From: Sedimentisphaerales bacterium
GTDB lineage: Bacteria > Planctomycetota > Phycisphaerae > Sedimentisphaerales > SM23-30
DNA length: 64,000 nucleotides
Reading direction: 5' to 3'
Assembly (NCBI GenBank): GCA_028281535.1
Contig: JANQJS010000037.1
Span: forward strand, 124,001-188,000
This document shows positions 18,815 to 28,951 of the stretch, piece by piece. Position numbers and translations under genes: made by a program. The notes below the pieces were generated by a model. That model worked only from the letters and a program-made list of their open reading frames with translations. It did no database searches and was not told the DNA's origin. Positions within the stretch are counted from its first letter, which is position 1, and each line of letters opens with the position of its first letter.

Positions 18815-20212
18815 TTATTTTGCGGCAGAGACCATGGGGTCCACTTCCAGGTTATACCGCTTCATTTTCTTATAGAGAGTTGTACGATTGATCTCTAGCG
18901 CTTCAGCTGTCACCTGCCGATTCCAATTATGACGACGCAGTGCGGCTTCAATAATCTGCCGTTCAGGTTCTTCCAATGCATCTCGTAAACTCATTGGCTT
19001 TGTAGAAATTTCCGTATTGATGCTTGATGACTGTGAAACAATATTTGCAGGTAAATCTTCTGCCATGATCTGGCTTTGACGACTTAAAACGACCGCACGT
19101 TCGATCGCATTTTCAAGCTCACGTACATTACCCGGCCAGCTGTAATTTTCCATATGATGCAAAGCCTCGTCGCTAAAGCCTGTTTTCGTTTTGCCATGCG
19201 TTTCGCACATGGTTTTCAAAAATTTATCAGCGAGTAAAGGTACATCTGTCCGACGTTCAGCTAATGGAGGTAATTCAATATTCACGACATTGATTCGATA
19301 GTATAAATCTTCACGAAAACGACCTTCGCGCACTTCTTCCTGAAGATCCTGATTGGTGGCTAAGATAATTCGTACATCAACCGTTTCGGTTTTGTTGGCA
19401 CCGACTGGTTCGAACTGTTTTTCCTGAATCACACGTAACAGTTTTAATTGGAAACTTGGTGTTGCCGAATTGATCTCATCTAAAAAGATCGTACCGCCAT
19501 CGGCTGCCAGGAATTTACCTTTTTTGTCACTTACTGCCCCGGTAAAGGATCCCTTCACGTGACCAAACAACTCGCTTTCCAGTAATGTTTCTGGTAATGA
19601 ACCGCAGCTTACCTCAACAAATGGTTTTTCCATCCGATCACTTTGATGGTGAATGCCACGTGCGATTAAACTTTTACCCGTACCACTCTGACCTGAAATT
19701 AAAACCGTTGCTTTACTATCTGCAACAGCTTCCACCAGATCAAAGATTTTTAACATTTTATAATCATGTCCCACTATATTGTTGAGACCGTAATGTGATT
19801 TTAATTGGTTTTTAAGATTGCGATTTTCTTCAAGCAACGATTGTTGTTCCAGTGCTCGATTAACAATCATGCGTATTTCGTCATCGACAATTGGTTTGGT
19901 GAGATAATCGTAGGCTCCCATCTTAATCGCTTCAACGGCACTTTCAATGGTGCCATATCCTGTGATGATAATCGTAACGATTTCAGGATAACGTTTGCGC
20001 ACAACGCGTAGCAATTCAAAGCCATTGGTTTCGGGCATATTCACATCTGTGATCACGACATTGTAAACCTGCTTTTCCAATTCAATGAGCGCTTCATTAA
20101 AACAGCTGGCACCATTGCATTCAAAGCCTTCCAGTTTTAGAAATTCACAAAGTGAATCGCGAATAATCTGATCATCATCTACAATTAAAATTCGTTTTTT
20201 ACTACTTGCCAC
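18815..20212 (-). CDS. NtrC-family sigma-54-dependent response regulator
   Basis: 465 aa with GTG start after AGAGG. Receiver domain 1-120 with phospho-acceptor Asp56; AAA+ domain with Walker A GQSGTGK (174-180), the sigma-54 contact loop GSFTGA (221-226, one change from GAFTGA), Walker [11 protein letters not shown]; Fis-type HTH at the end ([20 protein letters not shown]). It activates RpoN-dependent promoters when phosphorylated, presumably by the kinase encoded 28 bases upstream. I saw no clear -24/-12 promoter in the window, so its targets may lie elsewhere. Confidence 0.93.
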   Translation of the reverse strand: MASSKKRILIVDDDQIIRDSLCEFLKLEGFECNGASCFNEALIELEKQVYNVVITDVNMPETNGFELLRVVRKRYPEIVTIIITGYGTIESAVEAIKMGAYDYLTKPIVDDEIRMIVNRALEQQSLLEENRNLKNQLKSHYGLNNIVGHDYKMLKIFDLVEAVADSKATVLISGQSGTGKSLIARGIHHQSDRMEKPFVEVSCGSLPETLLESELFGHVKGSFTGAVSDKKGKFLAADGGTIFLDEINSATPSFQLKLLRVIQEKQFEPVGANKTETVDVRIILATNQDLQEEVREGRFREDLYYRINVVNIELPPLAERRTDVPLLADKFLKTMCETHGKTKTGFSDEALHHMENYSWPGNVRELENAIERAVVLSRQSQIMAEDLPANIVSQSSSINTEISTKPMSLRDALEEPERQIIEAALRRHNWNRQVTAEALEINRTTLYKKMKRYNLEVDPMVSAAK

Positions 20213-20240
20213 GAGTACCTCTTAAACTCTTTCTATAAAT

Positions 20241-21326
20241 TTAATGTCCACGACTGGTTCGTGCTAACGGAATGGTTACCGTAAAAACGCAGCCACCTTC
20301 AGGACGATTATTCACATCTATTTTTCCATTGAACCTTTCGACAATATCTTTACAGATCGCAAGTCCCAGCCCTGTTCCTTTGCCAGTGTCCTTGGTCGTA
20401 AAAAATGGCTCAAATAACCTTTCTATTAAATCTTCACTAATACCAGGTCCGGTGTCATGAATTTCGATCAACGCATTATGATCATCGCAAAATGTTTTGA
20501 TTGTCACCTGGCCGCCCTGGTCCATTGCATCAATCGCATTTTTGATAAGATTACAAAAAACCTGAAACAGATTACCGCTTCGAATTTGCGGCATGCTTGG
20601 GCTGTAATCACAGTGAATATCCACCTGATTTTTAATTGCCAGTGATTCCATACTCTTGACGGCATCATCGACGATTTTGTTAATCTCGGTTTCTTCAAAC
20701 GCAGAAAAGGTACTGCGTGAAAATTCCAGCAATTCACTGATGATCTGCACCATCCGCATCAGGCCCTTGCGGGATTCCTGTAGATATTGACTGGCCTGCT
20801 CAGGCCCATCCTGATCGACCAGTCGAAGTGCCAAATTGATATAGCGTAAAATCCCATCCAATGGATTGTTCAATTCATGGGCAACCTTCGCGGCAAGTTT
20901 TCCTACAGCGGCTAAACGTTCTGCCGCAGCCAGATCATTTTCCATACCAACCTTCGAAGTGATATCTTCAATCACCAAGGTGCCCCCAGCTAGTGAATTT
21001 GTTTTTTCATCTTTCAGGGGGGTACATATAATATGTAGGTTGTAATTTCGCCCATCATGACTGTATGGAATGTTTTCGAAAATCGACGGCTCTGTGTGCG
21101 TCAGTGCCTCATTTAGTATATCATCCCATTTAAGCTTTTCACGTCCGCGGTAGCCATCTGACAATGCCGAAGCAATATGCCTGCTATTGCCAAAAAAATG
21201 ATGAGCAGATGAGTTTAAGTCTTTTATTGATAAATCTTTATCAAATAAAACCACGCCCAGTGGTAGCGCATCAAATAAGTGATGCGATAAATAATCCAAA
21301 TGTATGGCGCGATCCATTTTCGTCAT
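20241..21326 (-). CDS. PAS-domain sensor histidine kinase
   Basis: 361 aa, no membrane segment, so a cytoplasmic sensor. PAS domain about 12-125; dimerisation domain with H-box KVAHELNNPLDGIL; ATPase domain with N-box NLIKNAIDAMD, G1 IHDTGPGI and G2 GKGTGLGLA. The HELNNPL form of the H-box is typical of NtrB-type kinases that partner sigma-54 regulators. AAGGG precedes the ATG. It heads the operon kinase-regulator-NhaC antiporter, which suggests control of ion or pH homeostasis (inferred from linkage only). Confidence 0.93.
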   Translation of the reverse strand: MTKMDRAIHLDYLSHHLFDALPLGVVLFDKDLSIKDLNSSAHHFFGNSRHIASALSDGYRGREKLKWDDILNEALTHTEPSIFENIPYSHDGRNYNLHIICTPLKDEKTNSLAGGTLVIEDITSKVGMENDLAAAERLAAVGKLAAKVAHELNNPLDGILRYINLALRLVDQDGPEQASQYLQESRKGLMRMVQIISELLEFSRSTFSAFEETEINKIVDDAVKSMESLAIKNQVDIHCDYSPSMPQIRSGNLFQVFCNLIKNAIDAMDQGGQVTIKTFCDDHNALIEIHDTGPGISEDLIERLFEPFFTTKDTGKGTGLGLAICKDIVERFNGKIDVNNRPEGGCVFTVTIPLARTSRGH

Positions 21327-21587
21327 TGACTGCCCTTAAATGTTGATTTACATAAACTTATCGGACGGAAAATCCCGCCAACTCTTTATATTACAATAAA
21401 TAACATCTAATTTTGTTGCAGTCAAGCAACAGGTTGATTTTTTACAACGTATTTAAAAAGTTTGCAGAAAAATAACAACATCTATATCAAATATTAACAA
21501 CATTCAGCTTGGTTTGGTAGATAAGCTATAAAAATACCCTCTAAAACCTTAATAAATGATGTTATTTGGCAACAAAGATGGAATTTT

Positions 21588-22142
21588 TTACTCAGGAAGA
21601 TGCTCTGCTGGGATTTCAGACAACTTAGGTAGTGGTAGGTCTTTTTCAGATAATAATGGAGAATCTATAGGCCAATCAATGCCAATGTCAGGATCAGACC
21701 ATAAAACGCCATAATCATCACCTGGATGGTAAACATCAGTGCATTTGTACATCACATCCGCTGTTTCGCTAATCACGCAAAAACCATGTGCAAATCCTTC
21801 TGGGATGTAAAACTGACGCTTGTTTTCCTCACTTAAATGCACGCCAGTCCATTTGCCAAAGGTGGGTGAACTTTTGCGGATATCGACGGCAACATCAAAA
21901 ATTTCGCCCCGCATACAATAAATGAATTTTCCCTGAGGATGCTTGAGCTGATAATGCAAGCCACGTAAAACGCCTTTGCTGGATTGGGAGTGATTATCTT
22001 GGTGAAAGGTCACATTAAAACCCTGCTCGGAATATCGCTTTGTATTATAGATTTCCATGAAAAAACCACGTGGATCTGGAAACCAGTCGGGTTCAAAAAT
22101 CAAAACACCGGGTAAGTCCGTTTCAATAATGTCTAATGCCAT
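21588..22142 (-). CDS. rfbC: dTDP-4-dehydrorhamnose 3,5-epimerase
   Basis: 184-aa cupin epimerase of dTDP-L-rhamnose synthesis. Signatures: FEPDWFPDPRGFF, FHQDNHSQSSKGVLRGLHYQ with the catalytic histidine in RGLHYQ, VDIRKSSPTFG, YIPEGFAHGFCV. It supplies rhamnose to cell-surface polysaccharide and fits the Wza/Wzc/WecA set 12 kb away; rfbA, rfbB and rfbD are not adjacent. It is 27 bases downstream of the FtsB-like gene on the same strand. Confidence 0.93.
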   Translation of the reverse strand: MALDIIETDLPGVLIFEPDWFPDPRGFFMEIYNTKRYSEQGFNVTFHQDNHSQSSKGVLRGLHYQLKHPQGKFIYCMRGEIFDVAVDIRKSSPTFGKWTGVHLSEENKRQFYIPEGFAHGFCVISETADVMYKCTDVYHPGDDYGVLWSDPDIGIDWPIDSPLLSEKDLPLPKLSEIPAEHLPE

Positions 22143-22169
22143 AGATATCTCTTTTAGGATTCCAATTAG

Positions 22170-22715
22170 CTAGAGGTTCGTCTGTTTGCCTGTCGCAAAG
22201 GTGGGGCGTGGCCGATGGAAAAATGTTAAACAAATGACAACCAAAACTGATCCAAATAGCATGAGCAAGTCTTTGCTAAGTGGTTGCGTCGATAATGTCT
22301 GAATAAAATTTAAATAAGAATACCCCACAGTTGCCTGCGAGGTACTCTTGTTGTCTGCTAGTGCAATGGCACGTTGAAGATCGGGCCAGCTGTCTGCCAG
22401 TGCGATCTGTTCTGCGCCAGCTTCATCCAGTGTTTGGTAGTTGAGCTGATTAATAGCCACTCGCTCAATGACCGACGGATGGTTTGCATTTGCTAAAAGC
22501 CTGTCTTGCTGCTCACGTAAATCTTCTAGGTCTGCAACAAGAGCCTTTTGATTTTGGATCAATGCCTGATCTTGAAAATATTGTGTCAAAGGGTCCGCCA
22601 ATACAGAGAGCCCAATGGCTCCCATGGCTACCAGCGACAAACAAGTAAAGCTGATCAAACGCAAGAGCCCATCCAGGGCACTGGTATCAACCTTGTTTGT
22701 CGTTTCATTTAGCAC
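22170..22715 (-). CDS. FtsB/DivIC-like septum formation protein with second membrane helix (putative)
   Basis: 181 aa, GTG start after AAGGA. Membrane helix about 16-40, then a coiled coil with a repeated Gln/Leu pattern (about 45-75), then HPSVIERVAINQLNYQTLDE (in part), which resembles the FtsB/DivIC segment 'DPxYIExxAREELGxVxPGE'. Bacterial FtsB is usually about 100 aa and has one membrane helix; here a polar stretch and a second helix (about 149-166) follow. The position next to eno matches the eno-ftsB neighbourhood of many bacteria. The call rests on this context and the short motif. Confidence 0.55.
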   Translation of the reverse strand: MLNETTNKVDTSALDGLLRLISFTCLSLVAMGAIGLSVLADPLTQYFQDQALIQNQKALVADLEDLREQQDRLLANANHPSVIERVAINQLNYQTLDEAGAEQIALADSWPDLQRAIALADNKSTSQATVGYSYLNFIQTLSTQPLSKDLLMLFGSVLVVICLTFFHRPRPTFATGKQTNL

Positions 22716-22785
22716 GTCTTTGCATCCTTACAATAGAGCGATGGCACTCTTTGACAATCAGGCCTGATCCATTAATAAATCAGGC

Positions 22786-24111
<1,326 letters not shown>

Positions 24112-24293
24112 TTATTTGATATCGACGGAATGCACACGATTCCTGTACAAATACAACTTTACGAATATCAGAAATTTAGGGATTTTTTTGTGTCCCAGAC
24201 GGTTCTTGATTATTGTCGGGACAAAATAGATAATACATAGTTTAGATGATATTGCAATCCTTCTTTATTGAATTTGGAGCCAAGAAAGCACTG

Positions 24294-24965
24294 ATGAGAA
24301 TTCCCCTGACAAAATACGGTTTACGTGAGCTAATTGCCCTTCCTGTACTGTTTTATGGCATCGCTATTTTGGTAGCGGCCTTGAGCAGTTCGGGTTGGAT
24401 CTGGCCCATGGCGATTGCCTCGATTCTGACATTGGCGGGCTGGGCCTTTTTCCGAGATTTTGAACGTGAGATTCCTTCTGATGATAATATCCTGATTGCT
24501 CCAGCAGATGGTAAAGTGACTGATATTAAGGATTTAGAGGAAAGTGAATTTATCAATCAGGATGCGACTCGGATTGGCATTTTCCTTAGTGTCCTGGATG
24601 TGCATGTCAATCGTACGCCCTGCACGGGTCAGGTCAAATTTATCAAGGAAGTACCAGGTTTATGCCTGAACGCTTTGAATTCAGAAGAGGCCTCTAAGCA
24701 CAATCAGTCTACCCAGATGGGCCTCGATTGCCCTGACCATCCGGCCGGTAAAGTATTGGTGAAGCAAATTACAGGAGCGATTGCTCGACGGATCGTCTGT
24801 GCGGTCAAGCCTGAAGATAAACTCGTTGCAGGTCAGCGCTATGGTATGATAAAATTTGGGTCGCGAACGGAGCTTTACTTTCCCAAAAATGAGAAAGCAC
24901 AGATTCTCGTAAAACCAGGGGATAAAGTTCGGGGCGGAAAAACCATTATGGTTCGATTTGAATAG
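24294..24965 (+). CDS. psd: Phosphatidylserine decarboxylase, short form
   Basis: 223 aa from the ATG at 24294, or 239 aa from 24246; neither has a good ribosome site, and the later start fits the usual N-terminus IPLTKYGLRE. Membrane segment about 17-50, then the catalytic domain with VLDVHVNRTPCTG and the self-cleavage site KFGSRTE, where Gly-Ser is split to create the pyruvoyl prosthetic group. It makes phosphatidylethanolamine from phosphatidylserine. Nine bases separate it from pssA, which supplies its substrate. Confidence 0.92.
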   Translation: MRIPLTKYGLRELIALPVLFYGIAILVAALSSSGWIWPMAIASILTLAGWAFFRDFEREIPSDDNILIAPADGKVTDIKDLEESEFINQDATRIGIFLSVLDVHVNRTPCTGQVKFIKEVPGLCLNALNSEEASKHNQSTQMGLDCPDHPAGKVLVKQITGAIARRIVCAVKPEDKLVAGQRYGMIKFGSRTELYFPKNEKAQILVKPGDKVRGGKTIMVRFE

Positions 24966-24973
24966 GGAAAACG

Positions 24974-25864
24974 ATGCCAGAGAAAAAGAACAGAAAACGG
25001 TTGAAGCCTATTGCAGCATTGCCATCTTTGATGACGTTGCTAAATGCAGTGTGTGGCTTTACCGCGATTAATTTCGCAGCTCGAGGGCTGGAAAATCCTC
25101 ACGAATTATTTATTCAGAAGCCAGAATTAACATTTTTTGCCGCGGCAGCCATCATGATTTTTCTCGGCATGATCGCAGATGCGCTTGATGGCCGATTAGC
25201 ACGCATGGCACAAACCACCAGCAGTTTTGGCGGTCAGCTTGATTCCATGTCAGACATGCTGACTTTTGGCGCTGCTCCAGCCATTTTGATGCTATGGATG
25301 GTGGAAAGCTCAATCTCAGAAATTAGGCTGGCGACCCCTGTTTTTGGTACGCCAACTGGAAAACTCCTTTGGTTGACGGCTGCATTGTACATTAGCTGCT
25401 GTGCACTGAGGCTTGCCAGGTTTAATGTACAAAATGAATTGGATGAATCGGCTCATATGGATTTTGAGGGATTACCTTCTCCGGCAGCAGCAGGTGTTCT
25501 TGCCTCATTGGTGCTATTGTTATCAGATATTTCGTCGCCTGGAGTAACCAGCTTGGGAGTAAAAATAATCATCTACAGCCTTCCCTGTATAGCGGTGATT
25601 TGTGGTTTATTGATGGTAAGCCAGGTGCCATACCGTCACGTTGTGAATCATTTGATTAGGGGGGCCAAACCCTTTAACGATTTTGTGAAACTGGTCTTTG
25701 TTATTTTATTGCTATTCTGGAAGCTAAAATGGACTTTAGCCGCCTGTTTTCTCTTTTTTGCCTTTAGTGGTGCGATTCGCTGGATTTGGCAGAAATACAT
25801 CAGGAAATCACCGGCGAGTCTGGGAGAGGATCACTTGGCAAGTGAACAGGATGTCGAGATATAA
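24974..25864 (+). CDS. pssA: CDP-diacylglycerol-serine O-phosphatidyltransferase
   Basis: 296-aa polytopic membrane enzyme. The CDP-alcohol phosphotransferase motif is complete: DALDGRLAR, then FGGQLDSMSD, matching DGx2ARx8Gx3Dx3D with the metal-binding aspartates. It joins serine to CDP-diacylglycerol to give phosphatidylserine, which Psd then decarboxylates. AGGG lies before the ATG, and it is co-transcribed with psd. Length is within the family's range. Confidence 0.93.
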   Translation: MPEKKNRKRLKPIAALPSLMTLLNAVCGFTAINFAARGLENPHELFIQKPELTFFAAAAIMIFLGMIADALDGRLARMAQTTSSFGGQLDSMSDMLTFGAAPAILMLWMVESSISEIRLATPVFGTPTGKLLWLTAALYISCCALRLARFNVQNELDESAHMDFEGLPSPAAAGVLASLVLLLSDISSPGVTSLGVKIIIYSLPCIAVICGLLMVSQVPYRHVVNHLIRGAKPFNDFVKLVFVILLLFWKLKWTLAACFLFFAFSGAIRWIWQKYIRKSPASLGEDHLASEQDVEI

Positions 25865-25899
25865 CCCTTTTTTATATAAATATTTACTGTAATTATTTT

Positions 25900-25927
25900 T
25901 TGGTAAAAATCTTTGTTATTTTACCAA
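25900..25927. repeat. 9-bp perfect inverted repeat upstream of the ECF sigma gene
   Basis: TTGGTAAAA (25900-25908) and TTTTACCAA (25919-25927) flank a 10-base spacer between pssA and the ECF sigma gene. There is no U-tract on either strand, so a classical terminator is unlikely. It could be an operator or a transcript end without U-tract. A short palindrome CTAATTAG follows near 25940. Confidence 0.4.
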
Positions 25928-25987
25928 CGTTCTATGTAAAAAGCTGTCTAATTAGATAGCCTAAGTTCAACAATTTGGGCAAGACAA

Positions 25988-26575
25988 GTGAACAATGACG
26001 TCGTAAATTGGGTCAAGGCCGCACAAGGGGGCGACCGTCAGGCATTTGACCAATTAATTCAGACATACCAACGTCAGGCCGTATCAGTGGCCTATCGTTT
26101 GTTGTCGAATATGGACGATGCGCTGGAAGTCGCTCAAAATGCATTGGTCAAAGCCTACCAGGCGATGGATCAGCTGGAGAACCCGGAGCGATTTGGCCCT
26201 TGGCTGATGCGAATTGTGACCAATCAGTCGCTCAATTTTCGGCGTAGTCGCAGCAAACAACGTCATTTAAGTTTAAGCTCGCAGTTGGAGAGTGATGATG
26301 AACAGAATGAGTCAGGACTGCAACATGTTATTGAGAGCAAAGAATCATCTCCCATTGAAGCCTTGTCTGCTGGAGAACTGGATGGAAAAATTCAACAGGC
26401 CATGGATGAGTTACCCGAGAACCTTCGCACAGCACTATTGTTATTTAGCGTAGAGCAATTACCGCAAAAGGAGATTGCTGACATCATGGACTGCAGTGTC
26501 CAAACCGTAAAATGGAATATATTTGAAGCTAGAAAACGCTTGAAAAAACTGTTGCAAGATTGGATAGAAGAATAG
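25988..26575 (+). CDS. ECF-type RNA polymerase sigma factor
   Basis: 195 aa with GTG start and weak ribosome site. Region 2 (about 8-80: GDRQAFDQLIQTYQRQAV, DDALEVAQNALVKAYQAMDQ) and region 4 (about 130-190: LRTALLLFSVEQLPQKEIAD and CSVQTVKWNIFEARKRLKKL) are present and regions 1 and 3 are absent, as in ECF sigmas. The next gene, 24 bases on, is a membrane protein with the look of its anti-sigma. The pair probably responds to an envelope signal and may control the STN-repeat gene that follows. Confidence 0.9.
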   Translation: MNNDVVNWVKAAQGGDRQAFDQLIQTYQRQAVSVAYRLLSNMDDALEVAQNALVKAYQAMDQLENPERFGPWLMRIVTNQSLNFRRSRSKQRHLSLSSQLESDDEQNESGLQHVIESKESSPIEALSAGELDGKIQQAMDELPENLRTALLLFSVEQLPQKEIADIMDCSVQTVKWNIFEARKRLKKLLQDWIEE

Positions 26576-26599
26576 ACGATTTTCGCAGTGAGATAAGCC

Positions 26600-27166
26600 A
26601 TGATAAATGAACAACAAGAATTTTTAATCAGTCGTTATGACGATCCCGATTTAACAGATCAGCAGCGCCGGGAGCTGGATGAGTTATTGGCAGATCATCC
26701 AGATGCTCGAGACTTGTTGGAGCAGTATAAAGCTTTAGATGATCGCTTCGATCAATGGCCCAACGAATCTCAAGAGTGGGATTTGTCTGATTTTGCAAAA
26801 CAGGTTAATCAGAAAATTGATGGCGGCTCAGAAAAATCAGAGTCAAAAATTCCATTTTGGAAGATCCTGGTTCCCATTGCTGCTGCTGCAATGATTGCGA
26901 TTGTGATATGGCCTGATCAGTCACAAACGACTCATCAAAACAATCTTCCAATTGTTACGAGTCATTCTCAAAACATAGGGGTGGTGCAACCCATGAATGA
27001 AAAACAGCCAGCAGTCCATTTTGTAAAGCTGTCGTCTAATAAGCCAACAAAACCCATATTAAGCACGATTGTAATTTCTAAAAATCAAACGCTACAATCC
27101 GAAAAGAAAGGTGGCATTATTGTTGTGGCGAGTCCACTTCGTCAATCCAGTAGTTTTGATTTATAA
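26600..27166 (+). CDS. Putative membrane anti-sigma factor
   Basis: 188 aa. The N-terminal 70 residues are acidic and helical (ISRYDDPDLTDQQRRELDEL; HPDARDLLEQYKALDDRFD), the form seen in planctomycete and myxobacterial anti-sigma domains that lack the zinc motif. One membrane helix (IPFWKILVPIAAAAMIAIVI, about 84-103) follows, and then a low-complexity extracytoplasmic tail of about 80 residues. The role is inferred from this layout and from its place directly after an ECF sigma gene. Confidence 0.65.
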   Translation: MINEQQEFLISRYDDPDLTDQQRRELDELLADHPDARDLLEQYKALDDRFDQWPNESQEWDLSDFAKQVNQKIDGGSEKSESKIPFWKILVPIAAAAMIAIVIWPDQSQTTHQNNLPIVTSHSQNIGVVQPMNEKQPAVHFVKLSSNKPTKPILSTIVISKNQTLQSEKKGGIIVVASPLRQSSSFDL

Positions 27167-27222
27167 AAAGAAACCATTTTTAATTTCAGTATAAGTATTA
27201 AACCATCAGGAGCTAGTTTCAG

Positions 27223-28410
27223 ATGAGTCCATTTAAAGATAAAAAGTTTTCCCTCATTGGGGTTTGTTTATGTTTTCTCGCATCAGCCACTTTATTGGCA
27301 GATGATGATATTGATGCTGATTTGGTTCAGGCAGTGCTTGCGGATCAAGCAACCTATCGAGCAAACAATGTTACATTAGAAAATGTATTTATTGGCATGA
27401 GCCAACGTATGGGTGTGAAAATTGATCTCAAGCAAGCGGTGCCGGCCTTTGCACAATTACCTCAAGGCCGATTAATGGAAATTGAATCTCTTCAATTTGA
27501 TGGGTTAACCTGGCGTCAAGCATTGAACAATTTGCTGAAACCTTTTGCATTGACTCATCAAGAGGGAGAGGATTCTATTATCATTTTGGGAACCCCTGAG
27601 CTGTTACGCCAACCCCGTCGACTAACCCTATCTGAGTTAGATGCATTGGTTCAGTTACAAAACACCTCTCTTGATTTTTCGGATGATAAGTTGGTTGATC
27701 AAATGCAACAACGTAGCGGGCTCAAGTTGCGTTTATATGTACATAACAAAGGTGTGAAACGAATTGATCGAGAAGATGTGCGGCGTGTGTTAGATGCTGG
27801 ACCTGAGAATATTTGTCAAGCGTTGGATTTTTACAGTAAACGTATTTATCGACGTGGAGAACCGAGTGTTTGGTTTTTTAAAGAAGTCATCGAAAACAAC
27901 GAAGCGTTTATTGACATCCGAATTGTTAGTAAAGAAGAGATGATTACTTTGAAGTTGGATCAACGTATTGATATTCAGTTTAACGGCATACCCGTTAAAA
28001 ATGTTTTACTTCGATTAGCTCAGCGAGCTGCTGTTGATATTCGATTTGAACCAGGTTGCATCGCTTTGGTTGATCCAGCTATTCGTGATCATATGACTTT
28101 GAGTATGCAGAGTGGCTCGATTAAAGAAGCGCTCGAGCTGATCGTCGGAATGACAGGGTTAACCTATCATTTCAATTATGATGGCCTGTTGATCCTGGCA
28201 AGTGAAAATCTAAAGAAAATGGCCACCGCGCCGCGAACCGTCTCTTCAGGCGATAAATCATATGTATTCTTGATGGAGTCAGGGGGGATGATCATGCCGA
28301 TTTGGCCAGAAGATATTCCTGAAAAAGAGCTTTTAGAGAAAATTAAAGAGCTTCGAGGTAAAAACTTAGAGATTTTTAAACAAATGTTAAGAGATTTGCC
28401 GATTAACTGA
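27223..28410 (+). CDS. Exported STN-repeat (secretin/TonB N-terminal-like) protein
   Basis: 395 aa with a signal peptide ending near LLADDD. Two regions look like STN modules: about 42-125 (VTLENVFIGMSQRMGVKIDL ... LTWRQALNNLLKPFALTHQE ... SIIILG) and about 247-330 (IDIQFNGIPVKNVLLRLAQR ... GSIKEALELIVGMTGLTYHF ... LLILAS), with a weaker related stretch between. No secretin or barrel domain follows, so it is not a secretin itself. STN modules take part in signalling through the periplasm or in secretin contacts. It follows the ECF sigma/anti-sigma pair by 56 bases and ends in a terminator. Confidence 0.65.
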   Translation: MSPFKDKKFSLIGVCLCFLASATLLADDDIDADLVQAVLADQATYRANNVTLENVFIGMSQRMGVKIDLKQAVPAFAQLPQGRLMEIESLQFDGLTWRQALNNLLKPFALTHQEGEDSIIILGTPELLRQPRRLTLSELDALVQLQNTSLDFSDDKLVDQMQQRSGLKLRLYVHNKGVKRIDREDVRRVLDAGPENICQALDFYSKRIYRRGEPSVWFFKEVIENNEAFIDIRIVSKEEMITLKLDQRIDIQFNGIPVKNVLLRLAQRAAVDIRFEPGCIALVDPAIRDHMTLSMQSGSIKEALELIVGMTGLTYHFNYDGLLILASENLKKMATAPRTVSSGDKSYVFLMESGGMIMPIWPEDIPEKELLEKIKELRGKNLEIFKQMLRDLPIN

Positions 28411-28443
28411 CAGACGTTGTTTTTTAAAACAGCTGTGCAGATA

Positions 28444-28483
28444 AAAGCCCGGAGCATCTGAGAAGGATTGTTCGGGCTTTTTT
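28444..28483 (+). terminator. Rho-independent terminator after the STN-repeat gene
   Basis: AAAGCCCG (28444-28451) pairs with CGGGCTTT (28473-28480), followed by a run of Ts to 28483. It closes the ECF sigma/anti-sigma/STN unit, so the LysM lipoprotein downstream needs its own promoter or read-through. Confidence 0.8.
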
Positions 28484-28514
28484 AGTAGGAATTTGGATTT
28501 TCTGGAAGATTAAC

Positions 28515-28934
28515 TTGAATCGACTTATTGTCATAGTCTTAGCTCTTTTATCACTACTTGTTGTCAGTTGTCAGCAATCAGATTCTGCATACACATATAG
28601 CTCGCAAAAGAAACAATCACTGAGCCAACTTCCAAAACGATCATTGGAAAAATTACTTCCTCCTTTAGGCCAGCGACCAGCAGAAATTCCTTCACGGGTT
28701 ACTTTGCTGCATCAACCTTTGCCAGCTCAACAGCTCCAAAAGCAATTTGCAACCATATCGCCCAGGACAACACATCAAAGAAAACATTTTGTTCAATCTG
28801 GGGACACGCTTTATAGTATTGCCAAATACTACTATGGCCGAGGCAATCAGTGGGATGTTATTGCCCAGGCAAACCATACCATCATTCATAATCCAGCCGA
28901 TTTGAAAATTGGCATGCAGATTATCATTCCATAA
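28515..28934 (+). CDS. LysM-domain lipoprotein
   Basis: 139 aa. TTG start after GGAAG. A lipoprotein signal with lipobox VVSC (Cys19) is followed by a Ser/Gln/Pro-rich linker and one C-terminal LysM domain (about 93-139: HFVQSGDTLYSIAKYYYGRG ... NPADLKIGMQIIIP). LysM binds the N-acetylglucosamine backbone of peptidoglycan, so the protein would tie a membrane to the wall. It comes after the terminator of the STN gene and converges with recG. Confidence 0.85.
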   Translation: MNRLIVIVLALLSLLVVSCQQSDSAYTYSSQKKQSLSQLPKRSLEKLLPPLGQRPAEIPSRVTLLHQPLPAQQLQKQFATISPRTTHQRKHFVQSGDTLYSIAKYYYGRGNQWDVIAQANHTIIHNPADLKIGMQIIIP

Positions 28935-28951
28935 TTCGTTAACATTCGGTT

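Noticed and set aside
22741-22760. TGGCAC-N-TTGACA as a sigma-54 promoter
   Set aside because: The -24 GG and -12 GC elements do not have the required 10-base spacing, and the -12 GC is absent.
22762-22785. Hairpin directly after the eno stop as a terminator
   Set aside because: GCCTGAT/ATCAGGC stem has no U-tract on the minus strand, and the following FtsB-like and rfbC genes seem to continue the unit.
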